This document shows, piece by piece, positions 6,573 to 14,277 of a stretch of 20,209 bases of DNA. Numbering within the stretch: position 1 is the stretch's first letter; each line of letters begins with the position of its first letter. Both the position numbers and the translations under genes were made by a program. Location: the NCBI GenBank assembly GCA_023458595.1, contig JAEWYT010000161.1, positions 1 through 20,209 on the forward strand, written 5' to 3'. The notes beneath the pieces are model-generated. The model did no database searches and was not told where the DNA came from. It saw nothing but the letters and a program-made list of their open reading frames with translations. The DNA comes from Pseudomonadota bacterium (GTDB taxonomy: Bacteria; Pseudomonadota; Alphaproteobacteria; Rhizobiales; Tepidamorphaceae).

Positions 6573-7328
6573 TCAGGCCCGGATCGCCATTTCCAGGCCG
6601 AAGGCGTCGCGCGGCGGCGGGTCGGGGTAGCAGGCGGCCTCGCCCCTGAGGATGCGCCGGGCGGTCCAGGCGGTCGCGCAGGCATCGAGAAAATCGTCGG
6701 CCGCCGCGGGCCTCGGCGGCTTGCGGCCGGCCTCCAGGAAATCCGCGGGAAAGCCGACGGCAAGCAGGAAGCCGCGCCGCTCCTCCATGCCCGCCGGATT
6801 GACCCGGCTCTTCACCTTCTTCGGCAGGGAAGCGGGTTCGCCGCCGTTCATGTGCCGGAAGCAGACCTCCGGATGGGTCTCGAACACGCGGTTTCTCAGG
6901 TCCGGCCGCGCCCGCAGGAGCGCATCGATCTCCTTGATCTTCGGGAACAGGTGGAAGGCCTGCTTGGAGACCCGCCGCGGCGGCTCGGAATTGGCCGCCG
7001 CGATGGCGCATGCCCCGCGGTAGTCGTCGGATTCCATCACTGCCGCGCGGGCCGGGATCGCGAAGACGCTCGACTGCCGGTCCTTCAGGTGCCTGCGGAC
7101 CGCGACCTCGCAGGCCCGCCCCGGCCCGATCAGTTTGTCCGGCAGGCCGATCGGCATGTCGACGCCGACGACGGCCGGGTCCTCCGGCAGATCGAGGATC
7201 TCGGTCATCGCGGCGCGCACCGCCACGCGCGGCGCGTGAGCTTCGCCGACGTCGAGGAGGACGGCGATCCAGCCGCCGGGGCAGCCGTCGACCCCGGCAA
7301 CCCAGGAACCGGGCCCGCGGGCGTTCAT
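6573..7328 (-). CDS. DUF429 family protein
   Basis: The 251-residue product matches the DUF429 family, which is predicted to adopt an RNase H-like fold but lacks an established function. Visible landmarks are the N-terminal AGVDGCPGGW (residues 11-20), VVGVDMPIGLPD (53-64), a DRQSSVFAIPAR segment (83-94), the ETHPEVCF strand in the middle, and a C-terminal DDFLDACATAWTA helix. The acidic residues in these segments are the ones expected to form a metal site in an RNase H-like nuclease; that is family inference. Its ATG overlaps the TGA of pdxY as ATGA (7325-7328), and no independent ribosome site is evident, so translation is probably coupled. A 57-base gap separates it from the dehydratase gene downstream. 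Confidence 0.85.
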   Translation of the reverse strand: MNARGPGSWVAGVDGCPGGWIAVLLDVGEAHAPRVAVRAAMTEILDLPEDPAVVGVDMPIGLPDKLIGPGRACEVAVRRHLKDRQSSVFAIPARAAVMESDDYRGACAIAAANSEPPRRVSKQAFHLFPKIKEIDALLRARPDLRNRVFETHPEVCFRHMNGGEPASLPKKVKSRVNPAGMEERRGFLLAVGFPADFLEAGRKPPRPAAADDFLDACATAWTARRILRGEAACYPDPPPRDAFGLEMAIRA

Positions 7329-8173
7329 AGCATCGCGACTTCGGCTACGGTCTTCGGCGTTGCGATCAGCTTCTGCGCGGAAACGAGGGCGAGTTCGTCG
7401 TGGCCGGCCCGCGCCGTGACCTTCAGCACGTCGTGGACGATCGCCGCCGCCGTCGCGACCGCCGGCACGATGTCCTGGCCGGCGACGATTTCGCCGAGGA
7501 TCAGCCCGGCGAGCAGGTCGCCGGTTCCGTGCACGTGCACCTTCACCTTCTCCGTCTCGACGCGCACGGCGATCTCCTCGGTGATCACCATGTTGGCGAC
7601 CCGGTCCTCCCCGCTCGCCGGCGCGGAGGTGACCACGACCGTCGGAACCTTGAGCTTGCGGGCCATCCTGACGATGTCGCCCTCGTCGAGACCGGGCGCC
7701 TTCCCGATCCGCTTCGGCGCGGCGAGGGCCGCAAGCTCGGTGACGTTCGGCGTCACGATATCGGCCACCGGCACGAGCTGCGCGCGGATCTCCTCGACGA
7801 TCAGCGGATCGACGTAGAGCTGGCCGCCGTCGCCGACGATCGGATCGAGCAGCACGGGGATGCCCTCGCGAAGGGCGCGCGCCTGCGCCACGAGACCGGC
7901 GATCGCGCCGGCCTGCGGCGCGAGCGCGACGTAGCCTGCGAGCACCCCGTCGACGGGATGCGGCTTCGGCGAGCCGAGGACGTCGCGGCCCATCTCCAGA
8001 AGGTCGCCGGTCTCCGCCCGCGCCACGCCGCGCGCGTGGCCCGGATGATGGGCGAGGATCACCGTCGGCAGCGCCGCCACCTCGACGCCGCGGCGCATCA
8101 GCGGGAACTGCAGCGCCGAATTGCCGACATGGCCGCGCGCGACGGAGGAGGATATCGAGAGGATCCGGTGCAT
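7325..8173 (-). CDS. pdxY: Pyridoxal kinase
   Basis: PdxY phosphorylates pyridoxal (and related vitamers) with ATP in the salvage route to PLP. The 282-residue protein has the ribokinase-like fold motifs: GHVGNSA at 14-20, DPIVGD at 110-115, TPNVTE at 141-146 and the anion-hole/catalytic segment GTGDLLAG at 216-223 with Asp219 as base. Its ATG follows the stop of the flavoprotein gene with no gap, and its own TGA overlaps the DUF429 start, so three genes are tightly coupled. PLP is the cofactor of the dehydratase encoded later in the same operon. PdxK is the only real alternative name; length and motifs favour PdxY. Confidence 0.93.
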   Translation of the reverse strand: MHRILSISSSVARGHVGNSALQFPLMRRGVEVAALPTVILAHHPGHARGVARAETGDLLEMGRDVLGSPKPHPVDGVLAGYVALAPQAGAIAGLVAQARALREGIPVLLDPIVGDGGQLYVDPLIVEEIRAQLVPVADIVTPNVTELAALAAPKRIGKAPGLDEGDIVRMARKLKVPTVVVTSAPASGEDRVANMVITEEIAVRVETEKVKVHVHGTGDLLAGLILGEIVAGQDIVPAVATAAAIVHDVLKVTARAGHDELALVSAQKLIATPKTVAEVAML

Positions 8174-9346
8174 TCAGATCACCGCGAGTTCACGCACCGG
8201 CTGGCGCGCCGCAATCCGCTCGTAGCCGAAAACGGCGAGATCGAGCGTCTCGTACTTCCCGTGAACGATCAGCTCGGCGACCGCCCGGCCGGCCGCCGGG
8301 GCCTGCTGCAGGCCGTGGCCGGAGAAACCGTTGGCGAAGATCAGGTTGGCGACCTCGGGATGCGGCCCGATGATCGCGTTCTGGTCGAGCGAATTGTAGT
8401 CGTAGTGCCCCGCCCAGGCGCGTTCCATCTTGATCGCCTCGAACGCCGGCACCCGCTCGGCGAGCGCCGGCCAGATGATCTCGTCGAACAGGGAATAGTC
8501 CACGTCCAGGTTCTCGGTCTCCGGGTCCTCGGTCTCCGGCGGAGAGATGCCCGTGATGAACACCTCGCCCTCCGGCCGCACCCAGGCGCCGGAGGTGTCG
8601 ACCATGAGCGGCATCGGACCGACCGTCTCGCGGCAGCGGAACACGAACACCGAGCGCTTGCGCGGACCGACGGGCAGCGCCAGCCCCGCAAGCCGCGTCA
8701 CGTGCCCTGCCTGCGGCCCGGCCGCGTTGACGAGGATGCCGCAGCCGATCCGCGTGCCGTCGCCGAGGCGCACCGCCTCGATATGCCCGTCCGCGCTGTC
8801 GATCGCGGTGACCTTGCCCTCGACGTACTCCACGCCCGCCCGGCGCGCTCCGGCCCGCATCAGTTGCAGGAGCGCGTGGGCGTCGAACCAGCCCTCGCCC
8901 GACAGCCCGAGCGAGCCGAGCGAGACGCCCGCCGTCGACAGCCAGGGGAACCGGCGCGACAGCGCATCCGGCTCCAGCAGCACCACGTCGGCTCCTTCCG
9001 CGCGCTGCACGGCATGATTCGCCTCCAGCACGCCCCTGCCCGCATCCGGGGCGAGCAGCAGATATCCGCCCTCGCGGAAGGCGACGTCGGAATCGCTGCC
9101 GAAACGATCGTCCAGGCTTTTCAGGAAATCGAGCCCGAACCGCGACATGCGGATGTTCTCCGGGGTCGAGAACTGCTGGCGGATGGAGGCGGCCGAAAGG
9201 GTCGTCGCGGCGTGCGCGTAGGTCGGATCGCGCTCGATCACCGCGACGGACCCGGAAAAGCCGCGCTCCGCCTTCAGAAACCACGCGACGGCACTGCCGA
9301 CCGCCGCGCCACCGATGATGACCACGTCGTAGCTCGACCGTGCCAC
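8174..9346 (-). CDS. FOXRED1-like FAD-dependent oxidoreductase (DAO family)
   Basis: This 390-residue flavoprotein belongs to the D-amino-acid oxidase/sarcosine oxidase-like superfamily. The N-terminal FAD motif is DVVIIGGAAVGSA (residues 7-19), with Ala at the usual second glycine of GxGxxG. The C-terminal stretch YDYNSLDQNAIIGPHP followed by ANGFSGHGLQQAPAAGRAVAELI closely resembles what I recall of human FOXRED1, a mitochondrial complex I assembly factor. The substrate is not evident. The start is GTG at 9346 (preceded by GGGGG five bases upstream) or GTG at 9352. A reading to 9517 would run through the divergent lyase gene's start and is rejected. It heads the minus-strand operon, abutting pdxY. 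Confidence 0.88.
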   Translation of the reverse strand: MARSSYDVVIIGGAAVGSAVAWFLKAERGFSGSVAVIERDPTYAHAATTLSAASIRQQFSTPENIRMSRFGLDFLKSLDDRFGSDSDVAFREGGYLLLAPDAGRGVLEANHAVQRAEGADVVLLEPDALSRRFPWLSTAGVSLGSLGLSGEGWFDAHALLQLMRAGARRAGVEYVEGKVTAIDSADGHIEAVRLGDGTRIGCGILVNAAGPQAGHVTRLAGLALPVGPRKRSVFVFRCRETVGPMPLMVDTSGAWVRPEGEVFITGISPPETEDPETENLDVDYSLFDEIIWPALAERVPAFEAIKMERAWAGHYDYNSLDQNAIIGPHPEVANLIFANGFSGHGLQQAPAAGRAVAELIVHGKYETLDLAVFGYERIAARQPVRELAVI

Positions 9347-9437
9347 ATTCACCCCCGACTGAACTTCCGGGGAAGGTGACACAGGCGACACGGCCGGGCT
9401 AGTGTGCACCGCAAAATCGACCGAGACGGGGAAAACA

Positions 9438-10331
9438 ATGACAAAGACCATCCGCCCGCGCCGCAGCGTGCTGTACATGCCGGGCTCGAACGAGCGCGCG
9501 CTCGAGAAGGCCCGCACCCTGCCCGCCGACGCGCTGATCCTCGATCTGGAGGACGCGGTCGCCCCCGAGGCGAAGGCTTCCGCCCGGGTCCAGGTGGCCG
9601 AGGCGGTGAAGTCGGGGGGCTACGGCACACGCGAGCTGGTCGTCCGCATCAACGCCCTCGACACCGAATGGGGCCACGACGACCTCGAGGCCGCGATCGA
9701 GGCGGGTCCCGACGCGATCCTGGTGCCGAAGCCGAACCGCGCCGCCGATCTCGACGCCGTCGCCCGCAAGGTCGAGATGGCCGGCAAGTCGATCCCGCTC
9801 TGGGCGATGATGGAAACCCCGCTCGGCCTCCTGAACATCCAGGAGATCGCCGGCTGCGCCGCCCATTCGCACAGCCCCCTGACGGCCTTCGTCATGGGCA
9901 CCAACGACCTCGCCAAGGAGACCCGGGCCCGCTTCGTGCCCGGCCGCGCGCCGATGCTGCCCTGGCTCGTCACCTCGATCCTGGCGGCCCGCGCCTACGG
10001 CCTCGACATCATCGACGGCGTCTACAACGACTTCCGCGACACCGACGGCTTCATGGCCGAGTGCCAGCAGGCCCGCGACCTCGGCATGGACGGCAAGACG
10101 CTGATCCACCCCGCCCAGGTCGCCGGCGCCAACGAGGTCTTCGCCCCCTCCGACGCGGAGATATCCCAGGCCCGCAAGATCATCGCCGCCTTCGAGCTGC
10201 CGGAGAACAAGGGCAAGGGCGCGATCTCGCTCGACGGGCGGATGGTGGAGCTGTTGCACGCCGAGATGGCCAGGCGCACGGTGGCGCTCAGCGACGCGAT
10301 CGAAGCGCGCGAGGGAGAACAGGGACGATGA
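9438..10331 (+). CDS. CoA-ester lyase/thioesterase of the CitE/HpcH-HpaI family (Mcl2-like)
   Basis: This 297-residue TIM-barrel CoA-ester enzyme starts RRSVLYMPGSNERALEKA, with LDLEDAV at 35-41, the VRIN arginine (Arg70), and Mg2+ ligands Glu126 in MMETPLG and Asp157 in MGTNDLAKE. The general pattern resembles Rhodobacter Mcl2, the (3S)-malyl-CoA thioesterase of the ethylmalonyl-CoA pathway. It resembles Mcl1, the malyl-/beta-methylmalyl-CoA lyase, less: the GAADFAASMG segment I remember for Mcl1 is absent. Products would be malate plus CoA, or glyoxylate plus an acyl-CoA if it acts as a lyase. The start at 9438 was chosen because homology begins there; upstream is only a GACGGGGA purine stretch. 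It overlaps the mesaconyl-CoA hydratase gene by ATGA. Confidence 0.85.
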   Translation: MTKTIRPRRSVLYMPGSNERALEKARTLPADALILDLEDAVAPEAKASARVQVAEAVKSGGYGTRELVVRINALDTEWGHDDLEAAIEAGPDAILVPKPNRAADLDAVARKVEMAGKSIPLWAMMETPLGLLNIQEIAGCAAHSHSPLTAFVMGTNDLAKETRARFVPGRAPMLPWLVTSILAARAYGLDIIDGVYNDFRDTDGFMAECQQARDLGMDGKTLIHPAQVAGANEVFAPSDAEISQARKIIAAFELPENKGKGAISLDGRMVELLHAEMARRTVALSDAIEAREGEQGR

Positions 10332-11380
10332 CCAAGACCAATACGGGCCGCTTCTTCGAGGATTTCGTCGTCGGCGAGACGATCCATCACGCGACCCCGC
10401 GCACGGTGACGGTAGGCGACGTCGCCCTCTACACCGCGCTCTACGGCTCCCGCTTCGCCGTCCAGTCGGCGGACGCCTTCGCGCACGCCGTCGGCTATCC
10501 GCACGCCCCGGTCGACGACCTGCTCGTCTTCCACATCGTCTTCGGCAAGACCGTGCCGGACGTCTCGCTCAATGCCGTCGCCAATCTCGGCTACGCCGGC
10601 TGCCGCTTCCTGCACGCGGTCTATCCCGGCGACACGCTGACCGCGATCTCCGAGGTGGTCGGCGTGAAGGAGAACTCGAACGGCAAGACCGGCGTCGTCT
10701 ACGTGCGCACGCAGGGCTTCAACCAGCACGGTACCGAGGTGCTCGACTACGTTCGCTGGGTGATGGTGAGAAAGCGCGACGAAACGTCGCCGCCCCCGGA
10801 GGCGGTCGTGCCGGAGGTGCCCGTCGCGCTCGCCCCCGATACGCTCGGCGACGCCGCCCCCGTGCTTAACGTCGAGCACTGGGACACCCGCCTGTCCGGC
10901 AGCCCCTTCCGCTTCGACGACTACGTGCCCGGCGAGCGCATCGACCATGTCGACGGCATGACCGTCGAGGAGGCCGAGCACCAGATCGCCACGCGGCTCT
11001 ACCAGAACACCGCGAAGGTGCATTTCAACCAGCACACCGAAGGCCGGGGGCGCTTCGGCCGGCGGCTGATCTACGGCGGCCACGTCATCTCGCTCGCCCG
11101 CGCGCTCTCCTTCAACGGCCTCGCCAACGCCTGGCACGTCGCCGCGATCAACGGCGGCCGCCACGTCGCCCCGCTGTTCGCCGGCGAGACGGTCTACGCC
11201 TGGTCGGAGGTGATCGAGACCGCCGAGATGCCCGGCCGCGACGACGCCGGCGCGCTGCGGCTGCGCACCGTCGCCACCAAGGACCGCCCCTGCGCCGACT
11301 TTCCCTATGTCGACGCCAACAATCGCTACGATCCCGCCGTGATCCTCGACATCGACTACTGGGCGCTCGTCCCCCGCTGA
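10328..11380 (+). CDS. mch: Mesaconyl-CoA hydratase (double MaoC/hotdog)
   Basis: The 350-residue product consists of two MaoC-like hotdog domains (about residues 5-150 and 190-340). The first begins GRFFEDFVVGETIHHATPRTV. The second contains KVHFNQHTEGRGRFGRRLIYGGHV, where hydratase Asn/His residues are expected. Length and double-domain layout match mesaconyl-CoA hydratase (Mch/MeaC), which interconverts mesaconyl-CoA and beta-methylmalyl-CoA in the ethylmalonyl-CoA pathway of acetate and C1 assimilation. The ATG lies in an ATGA overlap with the preceding lyase gene's stop (10328-10331), indicating one operon and coupled translation. The pairing of these two genes supports both calls. Other pathway genes (ccr, ecm, mcd) are not in the window, so the full pathway is not demonstrated. 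Confidence 0.88.
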   Translation: MTKTNTGRFFEDFVVGETIHHATPRTVTVGDVALYTALYGSRFAVQSADAFAHAVGYPHAPVDDLLVFHIVFGKTVPDVSLNAVANLGYAGCRFLHAVYPGDTLTAISEVVGVKENSNGKTGVVYVRTQGFNQHGTEVLDYVRWVMVRKRDETSPPPEAVVPEVPVALAPDTLGDAAPVLNVEHWDTRLSGSPFRFDDYVPGERIDHVDGMTVEEAEHQIATRLYQNTAKVHFNQHTEGRGRFGRRLIYGGHVISLARALSFNGLANAWHVAAINGGRHVAPLFAGETVYAWSEVIETAEMPGRDDAGALRLRTVATKDRPCADFPYVDANNRYDPAVILDIDYWALVPR

Positions 11381-11447
11381 GGCCCGGCCGGCGAAGGGCA
11401 GGGCGCGAACCGCCGCGTCCGCGACTGCGGGATTCGCCCGGCGCGCG

Positions 11448-11513
11448 CCCGAAGGCGACGGCTTCGGGACCACCGTCACGGCCCCCCGGGGGACCGCTCG
11501 CTTTCCCCCGGGG
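11448..11513. repeat. Tandem hairpins after mch
   Basis: Two perfect inverted repeats follow each other. CCCGAAG (11448-11454) pairs with CTTCGGG (11462-11468). CCCCGGGGGA (11484-11493) pairs with TCCCCCGGGG (11504-11513) over a 10-base spacer. Neither is followed by a T run. They may slow or end transcription from mch, protect its 3' end, or be a dispersed palindromic repeat. They lie upstream of the candidate sdh promoter. Confidence 0.45.
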
Positions 11514-11538
11514 CATGCCTTCCATTCCGCAGGATGCG

Positions 11539-11567
11539 TTGCCAGCCGGGCGGTCGGGCGATAGAAG
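11539..11567 (+). promoter_or_regulatory. Candidate sdh operon promoter
   Basis: TTGCCA (11539-11544) is followed at exactly 17 bp by TAGAAG (11562-11567), giving 5/6 and 4/6 matches to the vegetative consensus. Initiation near 11574 would give a leader of about 60 bases that begins just before the 11-bp hairpin at 11588-11617. Confidence 0.4.
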
Positions 11568-11587
11568 ACCCTGCATACAGGTCCCCC

Positions 11588-11617
11588 CGTCCCGGATTCG
11601 TTCGAAAATCCGGGACG
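11588..11617 (+). promoter_or_regulatory. Hairpin in the sdhC 5' leader
   Basis: A perfect 11-bp stem CGTCCCGGATT (11588-11598) / AATCCGGGACG (11607-11617) encloses the eight-base loop CGTTCGAA. It ends 17 bases before the sdhC ATG, next to the weak ribosome site AAGCGGA. The position suggests an mRNA-level role (stability or access to the start), but a DNA-binding palindrome is equally possible. It is not a terminator: no T run follows. Confidence 0.45.
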
Positions 11618-11634
11618 TACCGAAGCGGATAACC

Positions 11635-12033
11635 ATGGCTGACGTGAAGACCGCGGCCGACCGGCCACTCTCGCCCCATCTCCAGATCTTCAGGCCCATC
11701 GTGACGATGGTCATGTCGATCCTGCACCGGATCACCGGCGCGGCGCTCTATTTCGGCATGGCGCTGCTCGCCTGGTGGCTGATCGCCGCGGCGAGCGGGC
11801 CGCGCTATTTCAGGTTCGTCAACGGCCTCGCCGGCTCGATTCCCGGGCAGATCGTGCTGTTCGGCTTCACCTGGGCGCTGATCCACCACATGCTCGGGGG
11901 CCTGCGCCACTTCGTCTGGGACCTCGGCTACGGCTTCGAGCTGAAGACGGCCGACCGCATGGCCTGGGCGACGATCGTCGGCTCCGTTTCGCTGACGGTC
12001 CTCGTCTGGATCGTCGGCTACATGGTGAAGTGA
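11635..12033 (+). CDS. sdhC: Succinate dehydrogenase cytochrome b556 subunit
   Basis: SdhC is one of two membrane anchors of complex II, helping to bind heme b and ubiquinone. The 132-residue product begins MADVKTAADRPLSPHLQIFR and contains the signature SILHRITG (28-35; Ser28 and Arg32 match quinone-site positions) and HMLGGLRHFVWD, where His85 aligns with the heme ligand of E. coli SdhC. Three hydrophobic helices are visible at about 27-52, 71-90 and 110-131. The start at 11635 gives the normal family N-terminus; an upstream ATG at 11515 would add 40 unrelated residues across the hairpin and is rejected. The sdhC stop overlaps the ribosome site of sdhD, and 11 bases separate the genes. Confidence 0.95.
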   Translation: MADVKTAADRPLSPHLQIFRPIVTMVMSILHRITGAALYFGMALLAWWLIAAASGPRYFRFVNGLAGSIPGQIVLFGFTWALIHHMLGGLRHFVWDLGYGFELKTADRMAWATIVGSVSLTVLVWIVGYMVK

Positions 12034-12044
12034 GGAGACCCGCC

Positions 12045-12419
12045 ATGCGCACCCCACTCGGCCGCGTGCGCGGCCTCGGATCGGCGAAGGAAGGCACCGG
12101 GCATTTCTGGCAGCAGCGCCTGACCGCGCTCGCCAACGTGCCGCTGACGATCTTCTTCGTCCTGCTGGTCATCATCCTGGCCGGCGACAAGTACCGCGTC
12201 GTCGCCGCCACCCTGTCCTCGCCGGTGATCGCGATCCTGCTGCTGCTCGCCATCCTCTCGGTGGTGACGCACATGAGGCTCGGCATGCAGGTGATCATCG
12301 AGGACTACGTCCACGGCGAGACGAACAAGATCCTGCTGATCATGCTGAACACCTTCTTCTGCGCGATTGTCGGCCTGTCGGCCGCGTTCGCCGTACTCAA
12401 GCTCGCCTTCGGAGGCTGA
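12045..12419 (+). CDS. sdhD: Succinate dehydrogenase hydrophobic membrane anchor
   Basis: SdhD completes the complex II membrane domain. The 124-residue product opens with the RTPLGRVRGLGSAKEGTGHFWQQRLTA segment typical of alphaproteobacterial SdhD. It then has three helices (about 29-47, 57-80 and 96-120). His76 in THMRLGMQVIIEDYVH corresponds to the heme ligand, and Asp87-Tyr88 to the quinone-site Asp-Tyr pair of E. coli SdhD. GAGGAG in the TGAGGAG just upstream is the ribosome site and overlaps the sdhC stop. The sdhA ATG follows one base after the stop, so sdhC-D-A are clearly cotranscribed. Confidence 0.95.
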   Translation: MRTPLGRVRGLGSAKEGTGHFWQQRLTALANVPLTIFFVLLVIILAGDKYRVVAATLSSPVIAILLLLAILSVVTHMRLGMQVIIEDYVHGETNKILLIMLNTFFCAIVGLSAAFAVLKLAFGG

Positions 12420-12420
12420 C

Positions 12421-14262
12421 ATGGCGAAGAACGGTGAGACCAAGGGCGACGGCATGTCCGTTCCGGGCGTCAACGGCCGCGAATATCCCTTCATCGACCA
12501 CACCTTCGACGTCGTCGTCGTCGGCGCCGGCGGCTCCGGCCTGCGCGCCGCGCTGGGCGCGGCCGAGGCCGGCCTGAAGACGGCCTGCGTCTCCAAGGTG
12601 TTCCCGACCCGCAGCCATACGGTGGCCGCCCAGGGCGGCATCGCCGCCTCGCTCGGCAACATGGGCCCGGACGACTGGCGCTGGCACATGTACGACACCG
12701 TCAAGGGCTCCGACTGGCTCGGCGACCAGGACGCCATCGAATACCTGTGCCGGCACGCGCCCGCCGCCGTCTACGAGCTCGAGCACTACGGCCTGCCCTT
12801 CTCGCGCACCGAGGAAGGCAAGATCTACCAGCGCCCGTTCGGCGGCATGACGACCCATTACGGCGAGGGCATCGCCCAGCGCACCTGCGCGGCGGCCGAC
12901 CGCACCGGCCACGCGATGCTGCACACGCTGTACGGCCAGTCGCTCAGGCACGACACCGAGTTCTTCATCGAGTATTTCGCGATCGACCTGATCATGGAGG
13001 ACGGCGCCTGCCGCGGCGTCGTGGCGCTCTGCCTCGACGACGGCACGCTGCACCGCTTCCGCGCCCACAGGACGATCCTTGCCACGGGCGGCTACGGTCG
13101 CGCCTACTTCTCCTGCACCTCGGCGCACACCTGCACCGGCGACGGCGGCGGCATGGTGCTGCGCGCCGGCCTGCCCCTGCAGGACATGGAATTCGTCCAG
13201 TTCCACCCGACCGGCATCTACGGCGCCGGCTGCCTCATCACCGAGGGCTCGCGCGGCGAGGGCGGCTACCTGGTCAATTCGGAAGGCGAGCGCTTCATGG
13301 AGCGCTACGCCCCGCACGCCAAGGACCTCGCCTCGCGCGACGTCGTCTCCCGCGCGATGACCATCGAGATCCGCGAGGGCCGCGGCGTCGGCAGGAAAAA
13401 CGACCACATCTTCCTGCACCTCGATCACCTCGACCCGAAAGTGCTGGCCGAGCGCCTGCCCGGTATCTCGGAATCGGCCCGCATCTTCGCCGGCGTCGAC
13501 GTCACCAAGGAACCGATCCCGGTGCTGCCGACCGTCCACTACAACATGGGCGGCATCCCGACGAACTACCACGGCGAGGTGCTGACCAGGGTCGGCGACG
13601 ATCCCGACGCGGTGGTGCCGGGCCTGATGGCGATCGGCGAGGCGGCCTGCGTCTCCGTGCACGGCGCCAACCGCCTCGGCTCCAATTCGCTGATCGATCT
13701 CGTCGTCTTCGGCCGCGCCGCCGGCCTGCGCTGCGCCGAGACGATATCGCCCGGCGAGAAGCACCCCGACCTGCCGAAGGACGCCGGCCAGAACGCGATC
13801 GAGCGGCTCGACCACTTCCGCTACGCCGACGGCGGCACGCCGACCGCGCAGCTGCGCCTCGACATGCAGAAGGTCATGCAGACCAACTGCGCGGTGTTCC
13901 GCACCGGCGAGATCCTCGCCGAGGGCAGGGGCCTGATCCACGAGGTCTGGAAGTCGGCGAAGGATATCAGGGTCACCGACCGCTCGCTGATCTGGAACAG
14001 CGACCTCGTCGAGACGCTGGAGTTCGACAACCTGATCACCCAGGCCGTGGTCACCATGGAAGGTGCGGCGAACCGCACCGAGAGCCGCGGCGCCCACGCC
14101 CGCGAGGACTATCCCGACCGCGACGACAGGGAGTGGATGAAGCACACGCTCGCGTGGGCCGATCAGGCGACGCACCAGGTCAGGATCGACTACCGGCCGG
14201 TGCACTCCTACACGATGACCAACGACGTGCAGTACATCGAGCCGAAGGCCCGGGTGTACTGA
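12421..14262 (+). CDS. sdhA: Succinate dehydrogenase flavoprotein subunit
   Basis: SdhA oxidises succinate to fumarate with covalently bound FAD on the cytoplasmic face of complex II. The 613-residue length is normal. Residues 31-40 form the FAD dinucleotide motif VVVVGAGGSG, and His66 in RSHTVAAQGG is the covalent FAD attachment site. The substrate and active-site segments FHPTGIYGAGCLITEGSRGEGG and HGANRLGSNSLIDLVVFGR are intact, as is the C-terminal RIDYRPVHSYTM segment. I chose the ATG at 12421, with GGAGG at 12411-12415; a second Met at residue 12 is possible and would remove only a polar tail. The downstream sdhB is not adjacent: a methyltransferase gene lies between them. Confidence 0.97.
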   Translation: MAKNGETKGDGMSVPGVNGREYPFIDHTFDVVVVGAGGSGLRAALGAAEAGLKTACVSKVFPTRSHTVAAQGGIAASLGNMGPDDWRWHMYDTVKGSDWLGDQDAIEYLCRHAPAAVYELEHYGLPFSRTEEGKIYQRPFGGMTTHYGEGIAQRTCAAADRTGHAMLHTLYGQSLRHDTEFFIEYFAIDLIMEDGACRGVVALCLDDGTLHRFRAHRTILATGGYGRAYFSCTSAHTCTGDGGGMVLRAGLPLQDMEFVQFHPTGIYGAGCLITEGSRGEGGYLVNSEGERFMERYAPHAKDLASRDVVSRAMTIEIREGRGVGRKNDHIFLHLDHLDPKVLAERLPGISESARIFAGVDVTKEPIPVLPTVHYNMGGIPTNYHGEVLTRVGDDPDAVVPGLMAIGEAACVSVHGANRLGSNSLIDLVVFGRAAGLRCAETISPGEKHPDLPKDAGQNAIERLDHFRYADGGTPTAQLRLDMQKVMQTNCAVFRTGEILAEGRGLIHEVWKSAKDIRVTDRSLIWNSDLVETLEFDNLITQAVVTMEGAANRTESRGAHAREDYPDRDDREWMKHTLAWADQATHQVRIDYRPVHSYTMTNDVQYIEPKARVY

Positions 14263-14277
14263 GGCGAGGCGCGGACG

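Noticed and set aside
7400..9379. Long plus-strand frame opposite pdxY and the FAD oxidoreductase
   Set aside because: It is an antisense shadow with Arg/His/Asp-rich composition, while both minus-strand genes show clear family motifs.
9347..9517. N-terminal extension of the FAD oxidoreductase to an ATG at 9517
   Set aside because: It would add 57 non-homologous residues and overlap the divergent lyase coding region; the FAD motif follows directly after the GTG at 9346.
10022..11668. Long minus-strand frame opposite the lyase and hydratase genes
   Set aside because: It is a shadow of the lyase and mch genes, which have conserved catalytic residues and an ATGA junction; no homology pattern is visible on the minus strand.
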